From CAMEON01 sp963609805 (GTDB lineage Bacteria; Bacillota; Clostridia; Oscillospirales; CAG-272): a stretch of DNA of 6,494 bases. The notes beneath the pieces are model-generated. The model saw nothing but the letters and a program-made list of their open reading frames with translations, was not told the DNA's origin and ran no database searches. This document shows positions 1-6,286 of the stretch, one piece after another. Where the stretch lies: the NCBI GenBank assembly GCA_963609805.1, contig CAVDLN010000099.1:1-6494 (forward strand), written 5' to 3'. Position numbers and translations under genes: made by a program. Every line of letters begins with the position of its first letter. Position 1 is the stretch's first letter.

Positions 1-1433
1 TCCGCATTCCGCATGAGTTTCTCACGGATACGCTGCGTCGTCAGGCAGTTGTCAATGCGGGTGTGCGCTTTGACCTGCTTTTTGAGCAGGAAAGCGGGAG
101 TTTTTCTCAGGAATCCTTCTGCTACCCGGACGGCATCGCCGGATATGTTGCGGAGAAGGAAGGCGACAGCCTGATTATCCCGACGGCACAATGGCACCTG
201 GAGACTGCCGGACGTGACCGGGCAGACAAGCCCGATTACAAACTCAAAGCGGATTTTGCCTTCTCCGCATCGCCCTCCGCCCCCATGCTGGAATACTATC
301 ACAACTCCAGTTTTCTGGAGCACGGCGGCTCGCCGGATAAGGCAGTCCGATCAGCGTTTGTATACGCCATCGATAAGTTTCTCCGCACGGGAAAAAAGTA
401 CCGGCAAAACGAGCCGAGAATCACCTTTCAGGATGTTGAGGACTGCCTGGTTCTGGTAATCAGCAGCTTTTCCACGCAGACATCCTACGAGAATCAAACC
501 AAGAAAGCTATTACCAATACCTTTATATACAGCGCAATGAACGCCTTCCTGCGCGAACAGCTGGAGATATACTTCATGGAGCATCCCGCCGAAGCGGATG
601 CCTTCACAGGGCGGGTGCTGAACAACAAGCGCAGCCGCGAAAGCGCCGAATCGCAGAAGAATCAGATGCGGAAGAGGTTCAATACCGCCGTGGATCTGTC
701 AAACAGAGTGGAAAAGTTTGTCAACTGCCGGACAAAGGATGCAACCCGCCGTGAGCTGTATATTGTGGAAGGAGATTCCGCCCTGACTTCCGTCAAGCTG
801 GCGCGCGATCCGGAATTTCAGGCCGTCATACCCGTGCGCGGCAAAACGCTGAACTGCCTGAAGGCGGATCTCAAGCGCATATCCGACAGCGACATCATCT
901 CCGACCTCATCCGTGTGATCGGGTGCGGCGTCGAAGTAACCGGCGGCAAGCACAAGGCCGATGAGGAATTCAATCTGGACAATCTTCACTGGTCCAAAAT
1001 CATCCTGTGTACGGATGCCGATGAGGACGGATTTCAGATTCGCACGCTGCTACTGACGATGTTCTACCGCCTCCTGCCCACCCTGCTGAAGGAAGGAAAG
1101 GTATTCATTGCCGAAACGCCGCTCTTTGAAATCACAACCAAGAGCAAAACCTATTTTGCCTATGACGAATTTGAGAAAGCCGAAATACTGAAATCGCTGG
1201 GAAATACCCGCTACACGCTCCAGCGATCCAAAGGTCTGGGTGAAAACACGCCTGCCATGATGTCGGAAACAACCATGCACCCCGCCACAAGACGGCTGGT
1301 TTCCGTCGTTCCTGCCGATGCGGCCGAAACCGCCTGTATGTTTGATACGCTGCTGGGCAACGATCTGCCCGCGCGCAAACTGTTTATTTCCCAGCACGGC
1401 AAACAGTATGTCAAGGATGCCGATCTGGAGTGA
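1..1433 (+). CDS. Divergent type IIA topoisomerase B subunit (ParE/GyrB-like), 3' part
   Basis: This is the ATP-driven B subunit of a type IIA DNA topoisomerase, which works with an A subunit (ParC/GyrA) to pass duplex DNA through a double-strand break. The frame is open to the left edge from nt 3, so the start and the GHKL ATPase domain lie outside; the GTG at 63 is internal. 476 residues are visible, against roughly 640 for a normal ParE. Counting from the codon at nt 3, the transducer region carries the ATP-contacting QTK loop (165-167). The Toprim domain follows with EGDSA (256-260), IPVRGK and the metal-binding DADEDG (338-343), and then KGLGE (410-414). All acidic Toprim residues are kept. 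The sequence is divergent: DADEDGFQI replaces the usual DADVDGSHI, and GDSALTS replaces GDSAGGS. I read it as a clostridial ParE-type paralogue rather than the main GyrB. No A-subunit gene follows directly. The type IIA family is certain; ParE versus GyrB is not settled. Confidence 0.9.
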   Translation, partial: RIPHEFLTDTLRRQAVVNAGVRFDLLFEQESGSFSQESFCYPDGIAGYVAEKEGDSLIIPTAQWHLETAGRDRADKPDYKLKADFAFSASPSAPMLEYYHNSSFLEHGGSPDKAVRSAFVYAIDKFLRTGKKYRQNEPRITFQDVEDCLVLVISSFSTQTSYENQTKKAITNTFIYSAMNAFLREQLEIYFMEHPAEADAFTGRVLNNKRSRESAESQKNQMRKRFNTAVDLSNRVEKFVNCRTKDATRRELYIVEGDSALTSVKLARDPEFQAVIPVRGKTLNCLKADLKRISDSDIISDLIRVIGCGVEVTGGKHKADEEFNLDNLHWSKIILCTDADEDGFQIRTLLLTMFYRLLPTLLKEGKVFIAETPLFEITTKSKTYFAYDEFEKAEILKSLGNTRYTLQRSKGLGENTPAMMSETTMHPATRRLVSVVPADAAETACMFDTLLGNDLPARKLFISQHGKQYVKDADLE

Positions 1434-1434
1434 C

Positions 1435-1460
1435 GGCGACAGCGACAGCGACAGCGGCAG
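1435..1460. repeat. Short hexamer tandem repeat (AGCGAC type)
   Basis: Directly after the topoisomerase stop codon come four hexamer units, GGCGAC, AGCGAC, AGCGAC and AGCGGC, plus a trailing AG. The tract ends about 5 nt before the AAGGAG ribosome binding site of the next gene. It is non-coding as annotated. It could be a slippage-prone spacer that changes intergenic length, but that is inference and four units is short. Confidence 0.7.
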
Positions 1461-1465
1461 AAGAT

Positions 1466-1471
1466 AAGGAG
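1466..1471 (+). promoter_or_regulatory. Ribosome binding site deciding a GTG start
   Basis: A perfect AAGGAG lies 8 nt before the GTG at 1480 and fixes that codon as the start of the membrane-protein gene. No promoter-like pair is seen in the 46-nt gap from the topoisomerase gene, so co-transcription is likely. Confidence 0.8.
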
Positions 1472-1479
1472 AAACTTCC

Positions 1480-2403
1480 GTGAAAAATCTGTTTTCCATC
1501 AATCGGACAGAGAATCCGCATTCTGTCCGGCCGGACAGCACCCCCTTCCATGCGGAGCATATTGACAGTGACCTCGAGGAAAAGTTGAATCGGGCGTCCG
1601 ACACGGCCTTTGAAGCCTTCAACCAATCCGCGTATCCCGCGCAAAGCGGAAAACCCGGCGGGCACGGAGGCTGGCAGCTGGGGCTCGGCCTTCTGCTGAC
1701 CGTCGGCGCAGTTGTACCCGTATTCTTCTGGAGGGACACGCTGTTTTCGGGCGACCGCACGTATCTTGCATGGATTCTTCTGGCCATGCTTGCAGTAGGC
1801 GGCGCACTGGTCAGCTGGGCCTACCACATCCAGCGGAAGTCCATGGCGCAGGAAAACCGCGCACGGCAGGAGGCGAATGCCTCCGGGCAGAACGCCGCTG
1901 CCATCGAGAGCGCCATGAAGGAAATGACCCGGCTTCAAAAGCAGGCACGCAGGCAGCTGCATGTGCCGGACAATGCGCTTGACCTTGACGTGTTCCCATT
2001 CGTGTACAGGGCAAAAGGGGAGAAAAAGATCGGACTGGATCGGAACGGGCATTTTCAGAGCCTGCTCACGGCCGCATGGCGGCAGGGCAATGACCTGTGC
2101 ATATCGGACGGCGTCAGCACCCTGCGCATCCCGGCGGATGCCGTCAAGGGGCACACGGTCAGTGACCGGCGCTTTACGATAGACATGTGGCTCAAGGAGG
2201 AGCGGCCCGAGGAAGGTCGTTTCAAGCCGTACCATCTGCAAAAAACCGGCCTTCTCGCCGTAAAGGGACACAGGTGGCATTCCGTTATTCTGCTTGCGCC
2301 GGGAGGAGACAGCTACGAGCTGCTTATCCCCGACTATGATTTTCCGCAGCTGGAAAAGCTGGTAACCGTTCCGGAGATGAACACGCAGGGGCAGGACGCC
2401 TGA
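1480..2403 (+). CDS. Hypothetical protein with two membrane helices and a soluble C-terminal domain
   Basis: I do not recognise this 307-residue protein. The start is GTG, fixed by an AAGGAG 8 nt upstream. Residues 1-62 are polar with no signal peptide. Two hydrophobic helices follow, about 65-84 and 94-116, separated by a short loop containing R85, D86, D92 and R93. After the second helix comes a basic, helix-prone stretch (118-160, rich in Q, K, R and A), which by the positive-inside rule places both ends in the cytoplasm. Residues 165-307 look like a compact beta-rich domain ending in a short helix. A PH-like fold is possible, but that is a guess from the strand pattern. The gene lies 46 nt after the topoisomerase gene and before a strong terminator, so the two probably share a transcript. 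That is the only hint of function. Confidence 0.8.
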   Translation: MKNLFSINRTENPHSVRPDSTPFHAEHIDSDLEEKLNRASDTAFEAFNQSAYPAQSGKPGGHGGWQLGLGLLLTVGAVVPVFFWRDTLFSGDRTYLAWILLAMLAVGGALVSWAYHIQRKSMAQENRARQEANASGQNAAAIESAMKEMTRLQKQARRQLHVPDNALDLDVFPFVYRAKGEKKIGLDRNGHFQSLLTAAWRQGNDLCISDGVSTLRIPADAVKGHTVSDRRFTIDMWLKEERPEEGRFKPYHLQKTGLLAVKGHRWHSVILLAPGGDSYELLIPDYDFPQLEKLVTVPEMNTQGQDA

Positions 2404-2445
2404 GCCGCCGTACGCAGGCAGTCCGGAGGTTGCCTGAGGCAAATA

Positions 2446-2483
2446 CATGGGGAACTTCACCCGTGAAGCTCCCCATGCTTTTT
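2446..2483 (+). terminator. Rho-independent terminator after the membrane-protein gene
   Basis: The arms CATGGGGAACTTCA and TGAAGCTCCCCATG pair as a 14-bp stem with one A-C mismatch around a CCCG tetraloop (2446-2477), followed by C and five T. This ends the topoisomerase/membrane-protein transcript. It finishes only 24 nt before the nth start codon, leaving no room for a normal promoter after it. A small CAGGCA/TGCCTG inverted repeat (2415-2420 and 2431-2436) precedes it and may be incidental. Confidence 0.9.
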
Positions 2484-2507
2484 ATGATTTCATGAAAGGA
2501 ATCGCAA

Positions 2508-3194
2508 ATGAACGCCGTAACACCCGCACAGGCAGCGAAAATCGCTGCCGCCCTGAAGGAGCTCTACCCCGACGCAGCATGCGCACTGGACTGGAGCGGG
2601 CAGCGTAATCCGGACCCGGAAACCCGCCTCCGCTGCGGCTGGCGTCTCCTGGTCATGGCACGGCTGTCGGCGCAGTGCACCGACGCACGCGTCAATCTGG
2701 TCTGCCGGGAGCTTTTCCGACTGTATCCGACTCCGGAGGCTCTCGCCGCCGCGCCGCAGCAGGATGTCGAAGCCGTCATACGTCCCTGCGGTTTGTTTCA
2801 CGCAAAGGCGGCAAGCATCCGTGCTGCCTGCGGCATCCTCTCCTCAAAATGGAACGGCACAGTGCCGGAGGGCATGGATGATCTGCTGTCCCTTCCGGGC
2901 GTGGGACGAAAAATCGCCAATCTCCTGCGCGGGGATCTGTACGGTCAGCCGGGCATTGTGGCGGACACGCACTGTATCCGCATCTGCGGCAGGCTCGGCT
3001 TCTACCCGGAGGAAATGAAGGATCCCGTGCGCGCGGAACGGATACTCTCCCCGATAATCCCGCCCGGGGAGCAGTCGGATTTCTGTCACCGCATTGTCAG
3101 CTTCGGGCGGGATATCTGCACGGCGCGCGCGCCGTCCTGCAAAGTATGCCCCATGCGGACACTTTGCCCACACGGAAGTGCCTCCGCTGAGTAA
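2508..3194 (+). CDS. nth: Endonuclease III (DNA glycosylase/AP lyase)
   Basis: Endonuclease III removes oxidised pyrimidines from DNA and nicks the abasic site by beta-elimination, in cytoplasmic base-excision repair. The ATG is preceded by AAAGGA with a 7-nt spacer. The 228 residues (E. coli Nth has 211) show the substrate-pocket motif SAQCTDARVN (54-63). The helix-hairpin-helix LPGVGRK (129-135) carries the catalytic Lys135, and VADTH (151-155) carries the catalytic Asp153. The iron-sulfur cluster ligands Cys204, Cys211, Cys214 and Cys220 keep the exact C-x6-C-x2-C-x5-C spacing. Differences from E. coli are about ten extra residues near 31-40 and VADTHC in place of VDTHV, a variant I associate with clostridial Nth. 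All catalytic residues are intact. A terminator lies just upstream, so the source of transcription is unclear. Confidence 0.96.
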   Translation: MNAVTPAQAAKIAAALKELYPDAACALDWSGQRNPDPETRLRCGWRLLVMARLSAQCTDARVNLVCRELFRLYPTPEALAAAPQQDVEAVIRPCGLFHAKAASIRAACGILSSKWNGTVPEGMDDLLSLPGVGRKIANLLRGDLYGQPGIVADTHCIRICGRLGFYPEEMKDPVRAERILSPIIPPGEQSDFCHRIVSFGRDICTARAPSCKVCPMRTLCPHGSASAE

Positions 3195-3207
3195 TCCGGT
3201 GCCCTCC

Positions 3208-3426
3208 CTAAATCTGCTTGTGCACGCTTTTGTACTCATCGTAATAGCGGAAATAAGGGCATCGTCCGGTTTCCCCCGCCATAAAGCGTCCCATTTCATC
3301 CTCATCCAGCGACACGCGGCAGATGTAGGTTTCCCAGTCCTCGTCGTAATCGTAAAATTCGCAATCCTCACAGCGTGCGGCGCCTGCCCTCGGCGCCTGC
3401 CTCCGCTCTCTCTTCTTCTCTTCCAT
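3208..3426 (-). CDS. Small cysteine-containing protein, DUF6472-like
   Basis: This 72-residue protein resembles the DUF6472 family of short clostridial proteins of unknown function. After a basic N-terminus (1-18) come CEDC (19-22), an acidic-aromatic stretch containing YDYDEDWE, Cys36, LDEDEM (40-45) and CPYF (56-59). The four cysteines (19, 22, 36, 56) could bind a metal such as zinc, which is inference. There is no signal peptide or membrane helix. The ATG is preceded by AGGAAG at a rather long spacing of about 12 nt. The gene converges on nth with a 13-nt gap and is divergent from the DUF4317 gene. A TATAAC -10-like box lies at 3474-3479 on this strand, overlapping the DUF4317 ribosome binding site, but no good -35 goes with it. 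Acidic motifs around conserved cysteines, rather than base composition, argue that it is a real gene. Confidence 0.82.
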   Translation of the reverse strand: MEEKKRERRQAPRAGAARCEDCEFYDYDEDWETYICRVSLDEDEMGRFMAGETGRCPYFRYYDEYKSVHKQI

Positions 3427-3468
3427 TGTCTGTATTCGCTTCCTTTCAATGCATCAGAAACAGTCCAT

Positions 3469-3474
3469 AAGGAG
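3469..3474 (+). promoter_or_regulatory. Ribosome binding site deciding the DUF4317 GTG start
   Basis: AAGGAG sits 7 nt before GTG at 3482. It lies downstream of the in-frame ATG at 3449, so the GTG is the better start and the ATG would add 11 residues across the ribosome binding site itself. Starting at GTG gives the N-terminus NDKEISEIRR, matching what I recall of the family start. Confidence 0.8.
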
Positions 3475-3481
3475 TTATACC

Positions 3482-4630
3482 GTGAACGATAAAGAAATAT
3501 CCGAAATCCGCCGCCGCTATAAAGCGGAAAAAAGCGGCATATCCCGCATCCGCGGGTGCTACGTCAACGAAAAGCGCGTCATTATATCCGAGTTTGATCA
3601 GTCACTGGGACTTATGTCCGAGAGCGAAGCCGAGGAAGTGCTGACCCTGCTCCGGAAAACTCTGTCCGGAAAAGTCGGCACCAATCTCATCGACATAGCC
3701 TTTTCCACGGCGCAGGTGCAGTCCGGCCCGGAGCATCGGCTGCTCATGACCCTGCGCGACAGCTCGCTCGGCGACGATTCCGCCGTTCATTCCCTGTACG
3801 AGAAAATCATCGGCTCACTGGCGCTGGAGGGAAATTACATGATACTGCTCTGTCAGGACAGCTATGATGTGTTTTCCTTCCGCACGGACGGCGGACATCC
3901 CGACGACTCCGGAGAGATATTCCGCTACATTCTCTGCGCGATCTGTCCCGTCAACACCGCCAGGCCTGCGCTTTCCTACTTCATCCGGGACAACTGCTTC
4001 CGCAGCGTCACAGCCGACTCGGTCGTTGCGCCGCCGTCGCTGGGTTTTATGTTCCCCGCCTTTGATAACCGCTCCACCAACCTGTACGGCGCGCTGTACT
4101 ATACGCGCGATATCGGCGACAGCCATGAAGAATTTACCGATGCGGTTTTCCATGCGGGAAAGCTGCCCATGCCGGCCGCCGCGCAGCAGGAAACCTTCCG
4201 CGGCGTTCTGGCCGAATCAGCCGGCGAATCCTGCAGTCTGCCTGTCGTACGGGCCGTGCGGGCGCAGATATGCCAAGCCGTGGAGGATCACAAAGCATCA
4301 AAGGAGCCGGAACCCCTGACTCTTGACAAGTACGCTCTCCGGGATATGCTGAGTTTCGGCGGCGTGCCTGAGGACGGCACCCGCGTCTTTGAGGAAAAAT
4401 TTGACCGCAGCTTCGGTTCCGGTGCCGTCGTCAGCCCGCGCAACCTGGTCGATACGCATAAATTTGAGGTAAAGACTCCGGATGTCACCATTCGGGTCAA
4501 TCCGGAGCGCACCGATCTTATCGAGACCCGCATCATCGACGGCAGAAAATACATCCTTATCCGAGCCGACGACGGCGCGGAGGTCAACGGAATAGATGTG
4601 GTTTTCGAAAAGGGAAAGCCGGCGGAATAA
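3482..4630 (+). CDS. DUF4317 domain-containing protein
   Basis: This 382-residue protein matches my recollection of DUF4317, a family widespread in Clostridia with no assigned function. It shows the typical opening KEISEIRRRY (4-13), then RIRGCYV (22-28) and LRKTLSG (57-63). The most conserved-looking core is ILCAICPVN (150-158) and GFMFPAFDNRSTN (188-200). A C-terminal domain (about 281-382) holds PDVTIRVNPE and IIDGRKYILI and ends in a small beta-rich segment. It is probably cytoplasmic, since I see no signal peptide or membrane helix. The length agrees with family members as I remember them. It is divergent from the DUF6472-like gene across 55 nt and converges on the hydrolase gene with a 33-nt gap, so it is probably monocistronic. 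I could not identify its promoter. Confidence 0.9.
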   Translation: MNDKEISEIRRRYKAEKSGISRIRGCYVNEKRVIISEFDQSLGLMSESEAEEVLTLLRKTLSGKVGTNLIDIAFSTAQVQSGPEHRLLMTLRDSSLGDDSAVHSLYEKIIGSLALEGNYMILLCQDSYDVFSFRTDGGHPDDSGEIFRYILCAICPVNTARPALSYFIRDNCFRSVTADSVVAPPSLGFMFPAFDNRSTNLYGALYYTRDIGDSHEEFTDAVFHAGKLPMPAAAQQETFRGVLAESAGESCSLPVVRAVRAQICQAVEDHKASKEPEPLTLDKYALRDMLSFGGVPEDGTRVFEEKFDRSFGSGAVVSPRNLVDTHKFEVKTPDVTIRVNPERTDLIETRIIDGRKYILIRADDGAEVNGIDVVFEKGKPAE

Positions 4631-4663
4631 CCTGCGGCATGTTTTCCCTTCCGCCCGTTATAT

Positions 4664-5755
4664 TCAAACCCCTGCCGCCATTGCGTTGTAGAAAGCGCGC
4701 CGTACGCGGAAGAACGCGGTTTTGTCCCGTCCGAAGTGAACGGCATTGGTGAGAAGGACGCCCCACAGCCCGCTCTGCGCGTCTACCCACAGGGACGTAC
4801 CGGTAAAACCGGTATGCCCGAAGGAGCCGTCCGCCATAAGATCTCCGGAAGAGGACAGTGCGGGCAGCGGCGGCTTGAGCTGGAATCCGAGTCCCCTTGA
4901 CTCGGACAGTCCCGGTGTATAGTCACGGATCGCCGCCGCAAAGGTACATGGCGACAGCAGTCGTCCCTCCGATGTACCGAACGCCGCACCGGGAAGCTCT
5001 CCGTGCGTCGAGCACATGACCGCAAAGCGGATCATGTCGTCGAGCGGAGCAAATACCCCCGCATTCCCGGACACACCGCCGAGGAAGTATGCGTTTTCGT
5101 CGTGGACCTTCCCTTTGATATACATCCCGCGGAGCGCGGAAAACTCCGTTGATGCCACATTATCCGAATCCGGGTTGTAGCAGGTGTGCGTCATGCCGAG
5201 CGGATTGAACACATACTCCCGCGCCAGCCTGTCCAGTGTACGCCCCGTCAGCCTTTCCAGTATTGTCTGAAGCAGAATATACCCCATGCAGGAATAGTAC
5301 ACCTGCTCTCCGGGGCGGCAGAATGGAGCGGAGGAAAGAATCACATGCGCCACGGCGCTCTGCTCCGGCGCGTCCAGCTTGTTTTCAAGCCCTATGTGCG
5401 GCGTAATACCGGATGTATGCGTCATGAGGCGGAATACCGTCACGTCGCCGCGCCCCTCCGGTGCTCCCGCCAGCTCCTCCTGCGTAAACCACCGCGACAG
5501 CGGGTCCGACAAAAGCAGCCTGCCCTGCTCCACCAGCCGCAGAGCGACCATGGTCGTGGACACAAGCTTGGACAGCGACGCCAGATCGTACAGTGTCTCC
5601 CTGTCCGCTGTCTCGGGCGCCGGGAATCTCGCTCTGTCCCCCAGAACGCCGGTACGCAGTACCTCTCTTCCGCATCCGACGGCAAAGGACGCGGAAGGGA
5701 TCACGCCGTCCGCTATACTATCCCGCAGAATTTTCTCACACGCATCAAATCGCAT
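4664..5755 (-). CDS. Serine hydrolase, beta-lactamase/PBP4*-like family
   Basis: This 363-residue protein has the beta-lactamase/transpeptidase fold of the class C/EstB group, which contains esterases, D-amino peptidases and penicillin-binding-like enzymes. The nucleophile motif SLSK (60-63) supplies Ser60 and Lys63. HTSGI (113-117), GGVSGNAGVF (226-235) and HTG (314-316, the usual KTG equivalent) are in the expected order and spacing. The second motif, normally YxN or YxD, reads YSC (154-156), with Cys in place of Asn or Asp. There is no signal peptide or membrane anchor, so it is likely cytoplasmic, which argues against a cell-wall or antibiotic-defence role. The ATG is well placed, 8 nt after AAAGGA. 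The substrate is unknown, and a carboxylesterase or amidase is possible. A terminator-like hairpin for the upstream gene lies 22 nt before its start. Confidence 0.92.
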   Translation of the reverse strand: MRFDACEKILRDSIADGVIPSASFAVGCGREVLRTGVLGDRARFPAPETADRETLYDLASLSKLVSTTMVALRLVEQGRLLLSDPLSRWFTQEELAGAPEGRGDVTVFRLMTHTSGITPHIGLENKLDAPEQSAVAHVILSSAPFCRPGEQVYYSCMGYILLQTILERLTGRTLDRLAREYVFNPLGMTHTCYNPDSDNVASTEFSALRGMYIKGKVHDENAYFLGGVSGNAGVFAPLDDMIRFAVMCSTHGELPGAAFGTSEGRLLSPCTFAAAIRDYTPGLSESRGLGFQLKPPLPALSSSGDLMADGSFGHTGFTGTSLWVDAQSGLWGVLLTNAVHFGRDKTAFFRVRRAFYNAMAAGV

Positions 5756-5777
5756 AGCTTTTATCCTTTCCTATCGC

Positions 5778-5812
5778 AAAAGGGGACTGCCGCCCGGCGG
5801 AAGCCCCCTTTT
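5778..5812 (-). terminator. Rho-independent terminator of the 105-residue gene
   Basis: AAAAGGGG (5778-5785) pairs with CCCCTTTT (5805-5812). Inside, CT pairs with AG, and CCG (5790-5792) with CGG (5798-5800), separated by single mismatches around a CCCGG loop. The flanking A and T runs make it nearly symmetrical, so it could act in both directions. On the minus strand it follows the 105-residue gene by 35 nt. Its edge lies 22 nt from the hydrolase start and 8 nt from that gene's ribosome binding site. Confidence 0.8.
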
Positions 5813-5813
5813 C

Positions 5814-5819
5814 GTTATA
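5814..5819 (-). promoter_or_regulatory. Possible -10 box for the hydrolase gene
   Basis: TATAAC on the minus strand matches the sigma-A -10 consensus at five of six bases, but no recognisable -35 lies 16-18 nt upstream. If used, transcription would begin within the adjacent hairpin, placing a stem-loop at or near the 5' end of the hydrolase mRNA. Confidence 0.25.
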
Positions 5820-5847
5820 TTTCCTTTTCGGATTGCATCGGAGCTCC

Positions 5848-6165
5848 TTATTTTGCCAGGGCCTGCTCCAGCCATATAATCCCGTAGCCGAACGCCTCGT
5901 ACAATCCTTTCTTTGCACCCTGTCTGTACACCTTGTTCTGGTCAGCCGTCTCCACGACGCTGACGAACACATCATTGGGAACGCGGGTTCCGCCCTCATC
6001 CTTATAGCTCATAATGTCCATGACCAGTATGTATTTTTCCGTCATATCCCCGTAGCAGATGGTATCCCCCTCCCGCACCAGCGGGCGATCCTTATACATC
6101 AGGTAGGATCCGCCGACCAGCGGCGCTCCCGTAACATTGATGGGATTCAGTTTTTCTTCACTCAT
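5848..6165 (-). CDS. Conserved-looking protein of unknown function, 105 residues
   Basis: I can give no named family, though the pattern resembles small uncharacterised proteins of clostridia. The start is the ATG at 6165, 6 nt after GAGGAG, giving MSEEKLNPINVTG. The frame stays open upstream, but that part is low-complexity and begins before the promoter's likely start point, so I left it out. Visible blocks are GGSYLMYKDRPLVREGD (18-34), ICYGDMTEKYILVMDIMS (36-53), a beta-strand pair around NDVFVSVVET (64-73), and KKGLYEAFGYGIIWLEQAL (85-103), which looks like a C-terminal helix. There is no signal peptide, membrane helix or cysteine cluster (Cys37 only). This suggests a small, soluble, mixed alpha/beta cytoplasmic protein. 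It has its own near-consensus promoter, a long GC-rich leader and a terminator, so it is a self-contained transcription unit. Confidence 0.82.
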   Translation of the reverse strand: MSEEKLNPINVTGAPLVGGSYLMYKDRPLVREGDTICYGDMTEKYILVMDIMSYKDEGGTRVPNDVFVSVVETADQNKVYRQGAKKGLYEAFGYGIIWLEQALAK

Positions 6166-6171
6166 GGTATA

Positions 6172-6177
6172 CTCCTC
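6172..6177 (-). promoter_or_regulatory. Ribosome binding site deciding the start at 6165
   Basis: GAGGAG on the minus strand lies 6 nt before the ATG at 6165. It identifies this ATG as the start of the 105-residue gene, in preference to the in-frame upstream ATG at 6282. Confidence 0.75.
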
Positions 6178-6187
6178 TCCGCCCCCG

Positions 6188-6220
6188 CTGCCGGAGGCCG
6201 TCCCGCACCTGCCCCGGCAG
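6188..6220 (-). other. Stem-loop in the mRNA leader of the 105-residue gene
   Basis: On the minus strand CTGCCGGGGC (6220-6211) pairs with GCC-T-CCGGCAG (6198-6188). This forms a stem of ten G/C-rich pairs with one bulged T and a loop of about 12 nt, ending 10 nt before the GAGGAG. There is no T run, so it is not a terminator. A weaker AGAC/GTCT hairpin (6231-6228 with 6222-6219) shares bases 6219-6220 and could compete with it. It could modulate translation, but I recognise no riboswitch class. Confidence 0.5.
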
Positions 6221-6286
6221 ACGCGCTGTCTCGCCGTTCCCCCTAAGGATTCCTCCGTCGGGGCAATCGGGCTCTTTCCCATATGT

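Noticed and set aside
1435..1460. CRISPR-like or VNTR array
   Set aside because: The units are only 6 bp with no spacers and about four copies, so it is a simple short repeat.
1050..1787. Minus-strand open frame (245 codons) opposite the topoisomerase 3' end
   Set aside because: It spans the clear Toprim-containing gene, the repeat and the start of the next gene, and resembles no family.
1411..2460. Long minus-strand open frame (349 codons) opposite the membrane-protein gene
   Set aside because: It covers a gene with a good ribosome binding site and runs through the terminator hairpin; its product is rich in P, R, H and G with no domain-like pattern, typical of an antisense frame in GC-rich DNA.
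2844..3449. Minus-strand open frame (201 codons) across the nth 3' end and the DUF6472-like gene
   Set aside because: It is antisense to conserved nth motifs and out of frame with the better-supported 72-residue gene.
3449..3481. Upstream ATG start for DUF4317
   Set aside because: The AAGGAG lies downstream of it and points to GTG 3482, which also gives the expected family N-terminus.
3094..3492. Plus-strand open frame (132 codons) opposite the DUF6472-like gene
   Set aside because: It overlaps the nth end and the DUF4317 start and is a mirror of the minus-strand gene.
4610..4650. Inverted repeat AAGGGAAAGCCG / CGGC...TTTCCCTT between DUF4317 and the hydrolase
   Set aside because: It needs a 13-nt loop and a 4-nt bulge, overlaps the DUF4317 stop and lacks a T run, so it is too weak to call a terminator.
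5186..5887. Plus-strand open frame (233 codons) opposite the hydrolase
   Set aside because: It is antisense to the SxxK and YxN regions, rich in R, H and Q, and runs through the terminator hairpin.
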